DNA of 64,000 nucleotides from Paludibacter jiangxiensis (GCA_945870155.1 CAMBSB010000002.1:1-64000); one strand, 5' to 3'; counted from the first letter of the stretch, positions 22,180 to 32,237 are shown. Notes: generated by a model not told the origin, from the sequence alone. Numbers and translations: made by a program.

Positions 22180-22708
22180 AAATCTACATGATATATGAAA
22201 ATGCAAGGTCAAGGACTTTGCATTTTTTATTTAGTGCGGTAGATAGAATAATTCTAAGTTCAAATGCGATAATTCGAATAATGCTGACAAATCAGTTTAT
22301 ATATCTTTGATATTCAGTTGCATGGAAATTATTTTTAATATATGGCTTAAGAAATACACAAATTACTTGTATATTCCAAATATATTATATAACTTTGCAT
22401 AAATTTATAAATAAATATATTAAAATATACACAAAGCGTACTTTATGCCTGATTTATTTAGACCAACTAATTTATGAGTTTCCCTGAAACTACTTCACAC
22501 AGCATTGCCTCCCTAATCTCTTTCATGCAGAACAATATTCTGGACCTGCTTCAACTCAATGAATATCTGAGTTGATTTTAATCACAAATACCTTATTGTC
22601 AATTGATTCACCACCAATTATTTTGTGGCTGAGTCTTTATTTTGCGTAACTATATTAGCTCGTTACTTTTATAACTAGCACGTTATCAACAATATAAACT
22701 ACATTTAT

Positions 22709-23125
22709 ATGAAGAAATTTAATGAAGCAGCTGAAACCGCCAGCACAAAACAAAAAATTAGCGGTTATTTACAAACTCATAAATCAACTCAAATGAACGT
22801 ATTTGAAAAAACAGAAGCCGATGTTAGATGACGGCTTGAATTAGAAGACAAAATTAACGAGCTAGATAAAATTAGCTCACAGTACGAAACTATTTTAAAG
22901 AACATGGAGGATTTGAAGGAAGTACTTTTTGAGAAGCAAAAACGCCCCGAAGATACTATCCTGACTAACAGGCAGTTTCTGGAACTAATGGGAATTTCCT
23001 CACGAACAGGACAAACATGACGTGATAACAATCTTATAAGTTTTAGCCAAATTGGCAATTGTTTATATTACAGATTATCAGATGTTCTTGAGTTTTTAAG
23101 CAACTATTTTCATGAACGAAAATAG
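22709..23125 (+). CDS. Helix-turn-helix (excisionase-like) protein interrupted by two in-frame TGA codons
   Basis: Continuous frame ATG 22709 to TAG 23123-23125 except TGA at 22829-22831 and 23018-23020; ...LTNRQFLELMGISSRTGQT(TGA)RDNNLISFSQIGNCLYYRLSDVLEFLSNYF. Confidence 0.7.
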
Positions 23126-23156
23126 ATCAATCAATCAACCAACTAATTAAAATACA

Positions 23157-25439
23157 ATGTATAACGAAGAAAAAAACGTTTCAATTTTCAGGAACTACAC
23201 AAATTGAATTCAAGACAAGTGCCTATTAGAAGTACTAACCGACATTAAAGATGGAAAATATAGCACTGATGTTCAATCAATTAGAAATATGATTTTTTTA
23301 GGCGATACAAATTATGCCGACACACTAAAAAAGAAACTTCAGGCATTTACACCGTCTGGCACTTTCAATAATGGTCGAAAAGCAGAATTGCTAAGTACTT
23401 ACAGCGGTTTTATAGTACTCGACATTGACAAATTAAGCGATGACCAATTATACAGTGCAAAAAAAGCAGTTCAGGACTGCCAACACACCTATTCCGTATT
23501 TATAAGCCCCAGCGGAAACGGACTCAAAGTAATAGTTCCGGTAAACAGTATGGTACAGCAGCACAAACAAGCGTATCAACAAGTTTCCAGCCATTATGAA
23601 TCACTTACAGATTTACAGATTGACCAATCAGGCAAGGACGTTTCACGCCTTTGCTTCGTGTCGTATGACCATGAATGTTATATCAATACAGATGCAGTTC
23701 CTTTTCATTTCAATGCTGATATCATGCAAATCAACCAATTACTTGTTATTAATTTTAAAAATGCCAATATGCTAAACACCGTTTCAAATATCAACGATGA
23801 ACAACAAATCTTTCAAAAGTGCATAGAATTCACCGAAAATAAACAAACTTATGCAGAGGGGAACCGTAACAATTTTATTCACCTACTTGCCTGTAACTGC
23901 AATAGGGCTGGTTTAATCCATGAATCGACAGAAAAATTTATCCTACAGTCATTCGACCTGAACCAACAGGAAACTATATGTGCAATTGATAGCGCATATA
24001 ACAATAATAGGCATGAGTTTGGAAATGTTGAATACTTTGCAAATGTTGCAACCCTTGTAAATGAAACTGAGACTCAATTTTCAAACAATATTGATGAATC
24101 CACTGAGGACGGCACAAATGATACTCCTTATTTGCCTGATGATATATTCGACCAACTACCTTCAATTTTAAAAGATGGCTGCAAAGTGTTTTCTAATCGG
24201 AGAGAAAGAGATGTATTCTTATCGTCAGCACTACCAATTTTAGGTGGTTGTATGCCTAACATAATTAGTTTATACAGCGGTAAAGAGTATTTTGCAAATC
24301 TTTATACATTTATTATCGCTGCTGCCGCAAGTGGAAAAGGTTCATTGTATTGGGCAAAAGTTTTAGGCAGTAAGTATCATAAAATCTTACTTGATGACAG
24401 CAATGTTAAGAAAAAGGAATTCGAGCAGAAAATGGAAATATATAAAAACCTGCAATTCAACAACAAAGGAAAGTCCTCTGAAATGGAATTGCCACAAGAA
24501 CCAAATTATAAAATTTTATATATTCCGGCTAATATCAGTAGTGCAAGGGTTATTCAACACCTCAAGGAAGGAAATGAACGAGGTATTTTCTGTGAAACAG
24601 AAGCTGATTCAATGGGTAATACTTTAAAGCAAGATTGGGGCGGTTATTCGGATTTACTTCGTAAAGCCTTTCACCACGAGCCAATATCTTATAGTAGAAA
24701 AACCAATAAGGAATTTGTTGAAATAGACAACCCCTGCTTATCAGTTGCGTTATCAGGGACACCCGGACAAGTTGAAAACCTTATCAAATCGTCGGAAGAT
24801 GGATTGTTCAGTCGATTTATTTTTTATTCGTTTAAATCAAACCAAAACTGAATTGAAGTTAGTGAAACCAGCAACGGCGTAAATCTTTCGGAGCATTTTG
24901 ATATATTGTCGAGCAAAGTGCTTGATTTTATTGAGTTTCTGAATACGAATAATAAAATTGCATTTAAATTAACAGGAGAGCAATGGAAGAAACTGAATGA
25001 TTTTGGTGAAAACAGTTTGATTACATTAACGAACCTATTCAGTGAAGACCTTGCAAGTACTTCCAAACGGCTAGGGATTATTTTAATGCGGATATGCATG
25101 GTGCTGACTGCTTTAAAGTATTTTGATCGAGCTGAACTGAACAATGAATTTATATGTGCTGATGAAGATTTCGAAATTGCTTTAAAACTTGTCAAAGTGT
25201 ATGAGCAACACTCTATTAACATGTTCAAGAAACTACCAAAATCGACAACCAGAGTAGATAAAACGTTGAAAAAATTATATGATTTATTACCAGAGACTTT
25301 TCAGCGTAAAGAAGCTATTCAAATAGCTAATGACAAACTGATGATAAAACAACGGTCAGCCGATGATTATCTTTCCAAATACCTGGCTTTAAAAATGCTT
25401 GATAGTCCACGATCAGGATATTACACAAAAATAAAATAA
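23157..25439 (+). CDS. BT4734-like / DUF3987 replication-associated protein interrupted by two in-frame TGA codons
   Basis: One frame from ATG 23157 to TAA 25437-25439 except TGA at 23205-23207 and 24849-24851; VFISPSGNGLKVIVPV (BT4734-like) and AAAASGKGSLYWAKVLG...LSVALSGTPGQVENLI (DUF3987-like). Confidence 0.75.
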
Positions 25440-25616
25440 TGATATTGAGAATTGCGAGGGTTGCAAAATCTGCAATCTTCGCAATTTATTTCTATTATAT
25501 CTAAAACAACACCTACCCACGCAGGTTTAAACCGAATAGGTAAAGCGGTCTTCGTCATTCCGCCACTTTGTTCACAAAAACATAGCCCCAAGGGTAAAAC
25601 AAGCAGCCTGAAAAAA

Positions 25617-25650
25617 ATCTCCACACCTCGTTTACACTTCGGGTAGTATT
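25617..25650 (+). repeat. Direct repeat copy 1
   Basis: ATCTCCACACCTCGTTTACACTTCGGGTAGTATT; copy 2 at 26593-26625 lacks one A. Confidence 0.9.
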
Positions 25651-26592
25651 TTTTCGTCTGCCCTTGTGGCTACCGCTTCCACACTCATTCATGCGCTCCA
25701 GTAGGTGCTCTTCATGGCGTGTTAGCTTGTTTTGTTCACTACGTTCTGTCATTCCTCAGTCATGGTTGCACCTGCCCCCTAAACCCCAATAAGGTATTCG
25801 CTAAAGCTCATAATATTTTTAGTAGGGGTCAGCCACCATTTAGAGTTTTGCTCGCCTGCAGTCACTCATGCTGTTACAGTTTGTCACATTTTTTGCAACT
25901 CACTTTTCTTGTTGGCTAATTGCCGTATTCGTTCAGTCTTTTCGTTCATTTTATTTCACTACACTACTTCACTCACACCGCAACGCCAACCCCACGCAAG
26001 AGCTGTCATTCATTCACTCATTCCGTTCCATTTCGCTACAATCACTTTCAGGGGTCTATGTTTTTTCCCACGCTAATATCCTTGTGGTTGCAGCATTGTT
26101 CCGTTTCACTCCACAAAGCTTCACCACCGCACACATAAACCACTTATCGTTCTTTTCGCTACAATCCACTACATTCACTCATTACTTCCAGCCCTTGCTT
26201 TTCCAACGCTAACGTTCGAGCAAAAAAATGCGCCAAACTGGCTGCCAGCAGCACCCTGCCACAGCACTTCGTGCTATCCGTGTCCGGGGCATTCGCTCCA
26301 CTCGCAGCGGCTCGCCCACAACGCACAGGCTTCATACTTCATTCCGTTTCTCTTCATTTCGCTTTTAAGCCTTGCTATCAACGCTAGCTCAAGGCTGTTT
26401 TTACCAAGAAAATTCGGTTTAATCCTGCTTCTCCCACGCCAACCCCCGACCACCCACCCCTAATATAAATGCAGTTGATATTTAACATAATACAAAATAC
26501 AAGTGATTGACAGATCGACAAAAAAAATGTTCACAAAGATAACAGCAATAAAATAAGTCAGTAAAGGTCAAGCCCTACGGGTTTTTGCCACA

Positions 26593-26625
26593 ATCTCCAC
26601 ACCTCGTTTCACTTCGGGTAGTATT
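26593..26625 (+). repeat. Direct repeat copy 2
   Basis: ATCTCCACACCTCGTTTCACTTCGGGTAGTATT. Confidence 0.9.
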
Positions 26626-26783
26626 CTGCCAAAAAACCTTGACAGCCTTAACGCTTCATTTCATTTCGCTTTTTATTGCAGTAAGAGGGTGTTTACATTT
26701 TCTTTTCCCCTTTTTGCTTTTTCGCGAAGAATTAGCATTTGCTGGATTTGACAATGTATAATCACCCTTTATTCTATTGACTT

Positions 26784-27203
26784 ATGTGTACCTTTTATTT
26801 GAAGTCTTTCAATCCAAAAGACGAAATCTCAAAACCCCACTTCTTTATCCAAAACAAAGGGAATAACAGCGGAAAACCCCTTTTATCTTCCTGTCCGAAT
26901 TGCTTTACAATCCAATTCAACAATAACGATGACAAAGAGCTGGTGTACTGGTTACTTTTCTGTTTGTGGCAGTCTAACACATTTTATCAGTATTTGCGTG
27001 GTTCAGTTATTCCCTTTATCGTTCTGCGGGATATAAAATCATGTATTCAGGATGGTTTAGATAAATCGTTTAAAAGCCCGGAACAGTTTCAAAAAATGGT
27101 TTCTTCGTTTCAGTCCATTAATAAAGTCGAAAACCAGCTCAAACAAAATTTACAGGCAATCCAAAAAGCAAAAAAACTCATTCTTTACAGCTTCATGCAG
27201 TGA
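26784..27203 (+). CDS. DUF6943-like mobile-element protein
   Basis: KPLLSSCPNCFTIQF...ELVYWLLFCLWQSNTFYQYLRGSVIPFIVLRDIK, family recognised by eye. Confidence 0.6.
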   Translation: MCTFYLKSFNPKDEISKPHFFIQNKGNNSGKPLLSSCPNCFTIQFNNNDDKELVYWLLFCLWQSNTFYQYLRGSVIPFIVLRDIKSCIQDGLDKSFKSPEQFQKMVSSFQSINKVENQLKQNLQAIQKAKKLILYSFMQ

Positions 27204-27371
27204 ATAAGTCTACCATATCCCTAGCATAAAAGCCATATAAGCGCACCAGTTAAGGATTTGATGCAATACTCCATTTAATCGCAAGAGTTGCTTAAAATTA
27301 ATTTAAATAAGTTACGTGGTTATAAAAAGATAATGCATATCTTTGAGGGTTGGAAATGGTGAGAGTGACTT

Positions 27372-27593
27372 TCAAATATCTTTGAAAAAGTCGCTCAAAG
27401 TTATTCCGAAATAATCACAAATTGCAGATAAAGTACTGACAGTTATATTGCTTCTCCCGGATTCTATACGAGCAATATGTATTTCAGTATCAATGAAAAA
27501 GCTATCTTGCGATATGCCTTTTTCTATTCTCAACTGCTTTACTCTATTAGCAATTTTCGAAATGAGGATAGTATTTTTTCTTTGCTTGCCCAT
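27372..27593 (-). CDS. XRE-family regulator
   Basis: IANRVKQLRIEKGISQDSFFIDTEIHIARIESGRSNITVSTLSAICDYFGITLSDFF. Confidence 0.88.
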   Translation of the reverse strand: MGKQRKNTILISKIANRVKQLRIEKGISQDSFFIDTEIHIARIESGRSNITVSTLSAICDYFGITLSDFFKDI

Positions 27594-27629
27594 TAACGAG
27601 CAAAATTCGTATTTTATTAAATAAATACC

Positions 27630-27670
27630 ACTGACATATTTGTCAGTACGAAGTATTATTTTTACTTTTG
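27630..27670 (+). promoter_or_regulatory. XRE operator overlapping cargo promoter
   Basis: Perfect inverted repeat ACTGACA-TATT-TGTCAGT (27630-27647) overlapping TTTG (27639-27642), N20, TACTTTTG (27663-27670). Confidence 0.75.
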
Positions 27671-27739
27671 CATTTCACTTTTTTTGTTTAGAGTGTGTTT
27701 TGTATTATAACCACTGTACTTATCTTAAAAGCTCTACTT

Positions 27740-28324
27740 ATGCAAATTATCAAGTTTCCTTTTGTTTCTATTTTATGCTGTTTATTTCTATTTGCCTTCC
27801 AATCAACAGCCAGTAGCAGTTCTAATCTTGACCTTGTTAGCTTAAAAAACCAAGGCTATCAAATTTTCAACAAAGACAACTTTGTCATTAAATGTAATTC
27901 AAAGTTGAAAATTAATTCCGAAGCATTAAGATTAGCTAAAGAGAATGGTATTAATTTTATTTTATCTTCTTATATTGGTTCTGAAAACGATAATTCTGAG
28001 AGTTCTGGTGTTATTTATAATATCCAGATTTCTGATATTTCCTCTCAATATAAGAATATTCAAATTGGCAAACATAATGCTATTACTTTAAATTATCTCG
28101 ATAGTTATTGCTCAAGCCTCAAAGCGAATAATATGAGTTTCAGTAGACCTAGTTTTAACGGTTTAAATGCTGTTGAGTATTATTTTTTGCAAAATGGAGT
28201 ACTACCTACCAAGTCTATTATTTTTATTAAAGACAAAAAAGCATATATGTTGCAGGTCGGTACAAGAAAAAATCTTTCTAAAAAATATACAGATTTTAAA
28301 AACTCATTCAAATTTATTAAATAA
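27740..28324 (+). CDS. Secreted protein of unknown function
   Basis: Signal peptide MQIIKFPFVSILCCLFLFAFQSTASSSS; ORF track start 27695, ATG 27740 preferred. Confidence 0.65.
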   Translation: MQIIKFPFVSILCCLFLFAFQSTASSSSNLDLVSLKNQGYQIFNKDNFVIKCNSKLKINSEALRLAKENGINFILSSYIGSENDNSESSGVIYNIQISDISSQYKNIQIGKHNAITLNYLDSYCSSLKANNMSFSRPSFNGLNAVEYYFLQNGVLPTKSIIFIKDKKAYMLQVGTRKNLSKKYTDFKNSFKFIK

Positions 28325-28330
28325 TCAATT

Positions 28331-28552
28331 ATGGGAAATACAGGTAAAATTATTACAATTGTCATTATTGTGTTTGTTGGTGTATTTGCGTTAGCACTTA
28401 TGCAGAAAGCTGGCGGTGGTGGTATGGGATTTTTCGGTTTATTCGGAGTTGCTATATTCTTCGTTATTAAATCTATTTTTAAAAAAGACAAGCCAAAAGA
28501 AAACGATTCAATTGTAAAAAAAGACAATGATGAGATTAAGCTTGAAAAATAG
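28331..28552 (+). CDS. Small glycine-rich membrane protein
   Basis: Two hydrophobic segments around KAGGGGMGFFGLFG; stop abuts next start. Confidence 0.6.
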   Translation: MGNTGKIITIVIIVFVGVFALALMQKAGGGGMGFFGLFGVAIFFVIKSIFKKDKPKENDSIVKKDNDEIKLEK

Positions 28553-29089
28553 ATGATTAAGCCTGACTACTATAATATTCTACGTGTAAGTCGAGAAGCG
28601 TCAAAAGAAGATATCAAGAAAGCTTACCGTAAACTAGCCATTGAGGTACACCCGGATAAAAATAAAAGTTCTGATGCTCACGAGAGATTTGTCGAAATCA
28701 ATGAAGCATACTTACTTCTAAGCGATGATGAGGCCAGAGCTAAATACGACAATGAGTTTTTTTCTAATCTTCAATATGAGGACCTTTTCAATTCTAGTGT
28801 TAAAGATGTATTTGTGGACAACGATTTGAATGATTGGTCAAAGAAGGCAAAGATGCAAGCAGAGCGTTACGCAAAGATGACGTTTGAAAACTTTTTCAAT
28901 TTAGTTGCTGGAGTAGCAAAAGAAACAGGTTTTCAATTTGGCAACGTGATTATCTATATGATATCTGGCATTTCACTTTTAAGTGGGATTGGATTCTTAA
29001 TTCGTTCGAACATTGTACTTGGTGTGATATTTCTAACTTTGGGTATTGGTGGTCAATTTCTGGCAAATAACAGATGGGAAAAGCATTAA
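28553..29089 (+). CDS. Membrane-anchored J-domain protein
   Basis: [34 protein letters not shown] with HPD motif; C-terminal hydrophobic hairpin. Confidence 0.88.
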   Translation: MIKPDYYNILRVSREASKEDIKKAYRKLAIEVHPDKNKSSDAHERFVEINEAYLLLSDDEARAKYDNEFFSNLQYEDLFNSSVKDVFVDNDLNDWSKKAKMQAERYAKMTFENFFNLVAGVAKETGFQFGNVIIYMISGISLLSGIGFLIRSNIVLGVIFLTLGIGGQFLANNRWEKH

Positions 29090-29121
29090 TAGTACATTTT
29101 AAATACTTAAATAATAAACAT

Positions 29122-29592
29122 ATGAGTAAATTTCTATTGATAATTACAACTTCTTTATTACTATTTTCGTGTGGGAATAAACAAGTCCCTCTGGATAAAA
29201 GAATTACTTCCGAGTATACTTTTGATTGGGTTTATGGGGCTGATTATATGGCAATGTATAAAGAAATGAAAGAACAAAAGTATCAAAAAGAAAAGAATTA
29301 TTCTTCTGATATATCTATTAAAACAATTGGTAAAATTATTATTTCTAAAAATGAAATATTAGTGCAAAGTGATGATGAACAATTGAAGAAATTTATTGAG
29401 CAATACGGCAAACTTAAAGTTTTAAACGTTGAGGAAGAGCAACCCTCTAGCATGAAAAAATATGGTATAATTTATCACAAATACAAAACCGATAAATGCG
29501 AAGTCTCTGTATCGATTAAATCCAATATTGTTAACAATATAACTTTTAATTTTTCTGCTTCAGAAATTCTTACATTTTACAAAATAAAATAG
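29122..29592 (+). CDS. Lipoprotein of unknown function
   Basis: MSKFLLIITTSLLLFSCGNK lipobox; start inside the 29074 ORF. Confidence 0.65.
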   Translation: MSKFLLIITTSLLLFSCGNKQVPLDKRITSEYTFDWVYGADYMAMYKEMKEQKYQKEKNYSSDISIKTIGKIIISKNEILVQSDDEQLKKFIEQYGKLKVLNVEEEQPSSMKKYGIIYHKYKTDKCEVSVSIKSNIVNNITFNFSASEILTFYKIK

Positions 29593-29650
29593 GTATTTTG
29601 ATTTATATGTTGTCATTAATTATTGTTTTACTTTTTTATTATATTAAATT

Positions 29651-30022
29651 ATGAATAAATTCACTTTCTTACTTATCGCCTCTTTTCTTTCCATTTTCGT
29701 TTCAGCTCAATCATTTAGCGAAAAAGTCTTTCAGTGCGAATATAATGGCAGCAAATCAAGTCCTCCTAATTTGTTTATTCATTTTGATTATCCAAATAGT
29801 AATTTGACAATTAAAGGTAGTGATGAAGGATCTACTTTAAAATTAAAAAAATACAAAGAAGTAATTCGTGACAGCAAAAAAACTGTTTATGTATATACCT
29901 CTGTTGATCCTCATGGAACTGAAATTTTAGTTGGTATCTATGATTACGCTAGTATTAATACGAAGCTAGTTTATTTTAAATATCCAAATGGTGACGAAGT
30001 TAATTATTGGATGTGTAAATAA
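29651..30022 (+). CDS. Secreted protein of unknown function
   Basis: Signal peptide MNKFTFLLIASFLSIFVSAQS. Confidence 0.6.
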   Translation: MNKFTFLLIASFLSIFVSAQSFSEKVFQCEYNGSKSSPPNLFIHFDYPNSNLTIKGSDEGSTLKLKKYKEVIRDSKKTVYVYTSVDPHGTEILVGIYDYASINTKLVYFKYPNGDEVNYWMCK

Positions 30023-30091
30023 TTTCTTTTTTATCTTTTATCACTACGGTTTTCTTATTGATTTTTAATTCACAATAGTTATTTATGTATT

Positions 30092-30274
30092 ATGAAAAAG
30101 TTCACTATCAGCTCTTTGATTGTTATTGTTTTCAGTATGACTTCTTGCTATGTTACCAAGCAGAGCTATCAGCCCGTTAATCAAAGAAGTGCTTCCTCTT
30201 ACTCTGAAAAAGAAAAAATGGATTATCTTAACGAATATGGTATTATTGAATATCGTAAGAAATTTGGTTATTAA
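30092..30274 (+). CDS. Small lipoprotein
   Basis: MKKFTISSLIVIVFSMTSCYV lipobox. Confidence 0.5.
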   Translation: MKKFTISSLIVIVFSMTSCYVTKQSYQPVNQRSASSYSEKEKMDYLNEYGIIEYRKKFGY

Positions 30275-30404
30275 AATATCAATATTCTGAAAGCAAAAAA
30301 AAATGTTTATGTTTTATGCATTTATTAATATTGAAATTAGATTAATTTCAATTTAACGCTTCCGTTTTTAAATTATTTATTTACTATTATAATGTATTGA
30401 TATT

Positions 30405-30926
30405 ATGAAAAGAGAATTGCTTTTATACATTGCCATAATAGTTTGCAATTTCACTTTTAGCCAATTTAATCCTAAATTAGATGCTAAAAATGGATTTCAA
30501 ACTTTTAAATTTGGTGATTTAATGTCAATTTACAATGGAAAAATTAATCATGAGTTTGACAATTACTACAAATACACGTATTCGTATCCAAACTCATTGT
30601 TCAATGAAAAGTGGGATAATTTAATTTTGCAATTTTTCAATAATAAACTTGGTTATATTCAAATACTATACAATTCTAACAATGAATACATATATAATTC
30701 AATTTTAAGAAACTTAGAGACATTATTTGGCGAATCACGTAAATATTACTATGGTGAGATTGCAATAAATAATGAGCTATATAGGAACCAATGGGAAGGT
30801 AAAGTTGTTAGCCTAGCAATGATTATGTATAATGATAAGAAAGCTGATACTAACGGCGGCTATTATATCACTATAATTATACGCAATAAACAAATTATAG
30901 AAGATGCTTTAAATAGTCAATTTTAA
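30405..30926 (+). CDS. Secreted protein of unknown function
   Basis: Signal peptide MKRELLLYIAIIVCNFTFSQ. Confidence 0.6.
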   Translation: MKRELLLYIAIIVCNFTFSQFNPKLDAKNGFQTFKFGDLMSIYNGKINHEFDNYYKYTYSYPNSLFNEKWDNLILQFFNNKLGYIQILYNSNNEYIYNSILRNLETLFGESRKYYYGEIAINNELYRNQWEGKVVSLAMIMYNDKKADTNGGYYITIIIRNKQIIEDALNSQF

Positions 30927-30936
30927 ATTTATCAAT

Positions 30937-31131
30937 ATGAGTATTAGACAACTGAATTCTTCTGAAAAATCAGATTTTGATGAAATAATTCAAAAAGGAT
31001 GTTTTGTAACATTCAATACTGAATTAAATGTTTATATATTTCGCTATAACGAGAAGGAAACTAATTTTGGAGGCACATATAATCCAAGATGGATTATGGA
31101 TAATATTATTGAAACATTAAACATTAAATAG
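30937..31131 (+). CDS. Small protein of unknown function
   Basis: 64-aa ORF closely following 30926 gene. Confidence 0.4.
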   Translation: MSIRQLNSSEKSDFDEIIQKGCFVTFNTELNVYIFRYNEKETNFGGTYNPRWIMDNIIETLNIK

Positions 31132-31155
31132 ATTTGAGTTTTCATTTCAACAAAA

Positions 31156-31190
31156 AAGGGTGTCCCAAAACGGAACACCCTTCATTTTTT
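31156..31190. terminator. Bidirectional terminator between convergent genes
   Basis: AAGGGTGT-cccaaaacgga-ACACCCTT with A/T runs on both sides. Confidence 0.85.
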
Positions 31191-31203
31191 AATCAACCAA
31201 TTA

Positions 31204-32010
31204 TTAAAAAACGTTGTGAATTTTTAAAGCATTACCAGTATTAAGCTGATAATAATTTGCACCTACTTTTTGATAAAACTCTACACCAATCGAATTCAAC
31301 ACAGTTACGTCAGCTGTCAGCGTTGGACTTCCCGGAAGTGTACTTGTCAATGTGATTGCACCAGGGATAGTTGAATTCAAATCCATATAATCAGAATACG
31401 CTACGTTGGAGAGTTCATTTACTGTTGAATCTAATGGCTCATAAATGCCCGTAGTGGCGTTATAAGCGAAGTCTGAAACCACAGACACTGCATTTATCAA
31501 ACGGAAATGTGTTGCTCCTGTTGGAGCTTTAATAGCTTCTCACGGCTTAAATTCTGCCATTTCTACCGTTGCACTATCACGCTCAACACTATTTGTCAAA
31601 GTAAATGGAGTGTAAAATACACTATCAAAACTAATGTTTTTATTGAAGTTCAAACCTAACAGATATTTGCTTTGTGTTGATATCAAAATTGCACGATAAC
31701 CACGAGCTTCAGATTGATCTTCCAAGTTGATTTTCTTCATTATTCCAGTCAAACGACCAGTCAATTGAGGGTCACTCATTTGTTTCATAAGCATATTCAA
31801 TCCCACACGTACAGAACGCCCAGCATTAGCACAACCACCAAACTCATTCATATTCTCACGAGTACGCTGAAAAGCAGCGTCATTCTTAATCTGCTCACCT
31901 GTTGCACCACCTTTTAATCCGGCAAAGTTGCCAGTTAAACCTTTAATTTTAAAATGGCGGATATCTCCGATAGTTCCACCGTACTTAATTGCACCTAATT
32001 GTCTTGCCAT
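31204..32010 (-). CDS. Conserved Bacteroidetes mobile-element protein interrupted by one in-frame TGA
   Basis: ORFs 32010-31540 and 31539-31204 are in the same frame across TGA at 31542-31540: ...MAEFKP(TGA)EAIKAPTGATHFRLINAVSVVSDF... Confidence 0.7.
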
Positions 32011-32162
32011 AAATTTTATGTATTATTTTAATTATGAATATAGACAAAGATATAAAATTAACGCCAATTACACAAGTCGAAAAGTAGCGCAAATAACTGA
32101 ATTAGAATGTAGTAGAAGTGATAATATCTTTGAAATGTAGTTGGATATATCAGAATATTTTG

Positions 32163-32196
32163 TATCTTTGCATTGTACAAAAGGAATGCCTTTTGT
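32163..32196 (+). promoter_or_regulatory. Orphan promoter -7 element followed by 5' hairpin
   Basis: TATCTTTG at 32163-32170, then ACAAAAGG-AATG-CCTTTTGT at 32177-32196; no ORF downstream before the tRNA. Confidence 0.45.
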
Positions 32197-32237
32197 TTAG
32201 AAAACTCAATTTATTAACAAATCTTGTTTTACTACGG

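Larger units (their letters stand above)
25480..26640. other. C/T-rich region without convincing coding capacity, with degenerate internal repeats
   Basis: No convincing protein in six frames; recurring (on - strand) GAACGRAATGAGTG/TAGCGAAA-like words; hairpins; composition unlike flanking genes. Confidence 0.55.

Noticed and set aside
22440-22580. Short ORF MSFPETTSHSIASLISFMQNNILDLLQLNEYLS(TGA)F as a sixth TGA-recoded gene
   Set aside because: Too short to be sure it is coding; the TGA is followed two codons later by TAA, so it adds no evidence.
22829-24851. TGA codons as selenocysteine sites
   Set aside because: Positions fit Trp rather than Cys/Sec, proteins are not redox enzymes, and no SECIS-like stem-loop was evident directly downstream (not computed).
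25868-26212. 114-aa and overlapping 72-aa ORFs
   Set aside because: Composition-driven reading of the C/T-rich region; no domain, Ser/Phe/His-rich.
26784-27203. TGA at 27201-27203 of the DUF6943-like gene as recoded Trp
   Set aside because: Length already fits the family as I remember it, and readthrough adds only a few codons before TAG.
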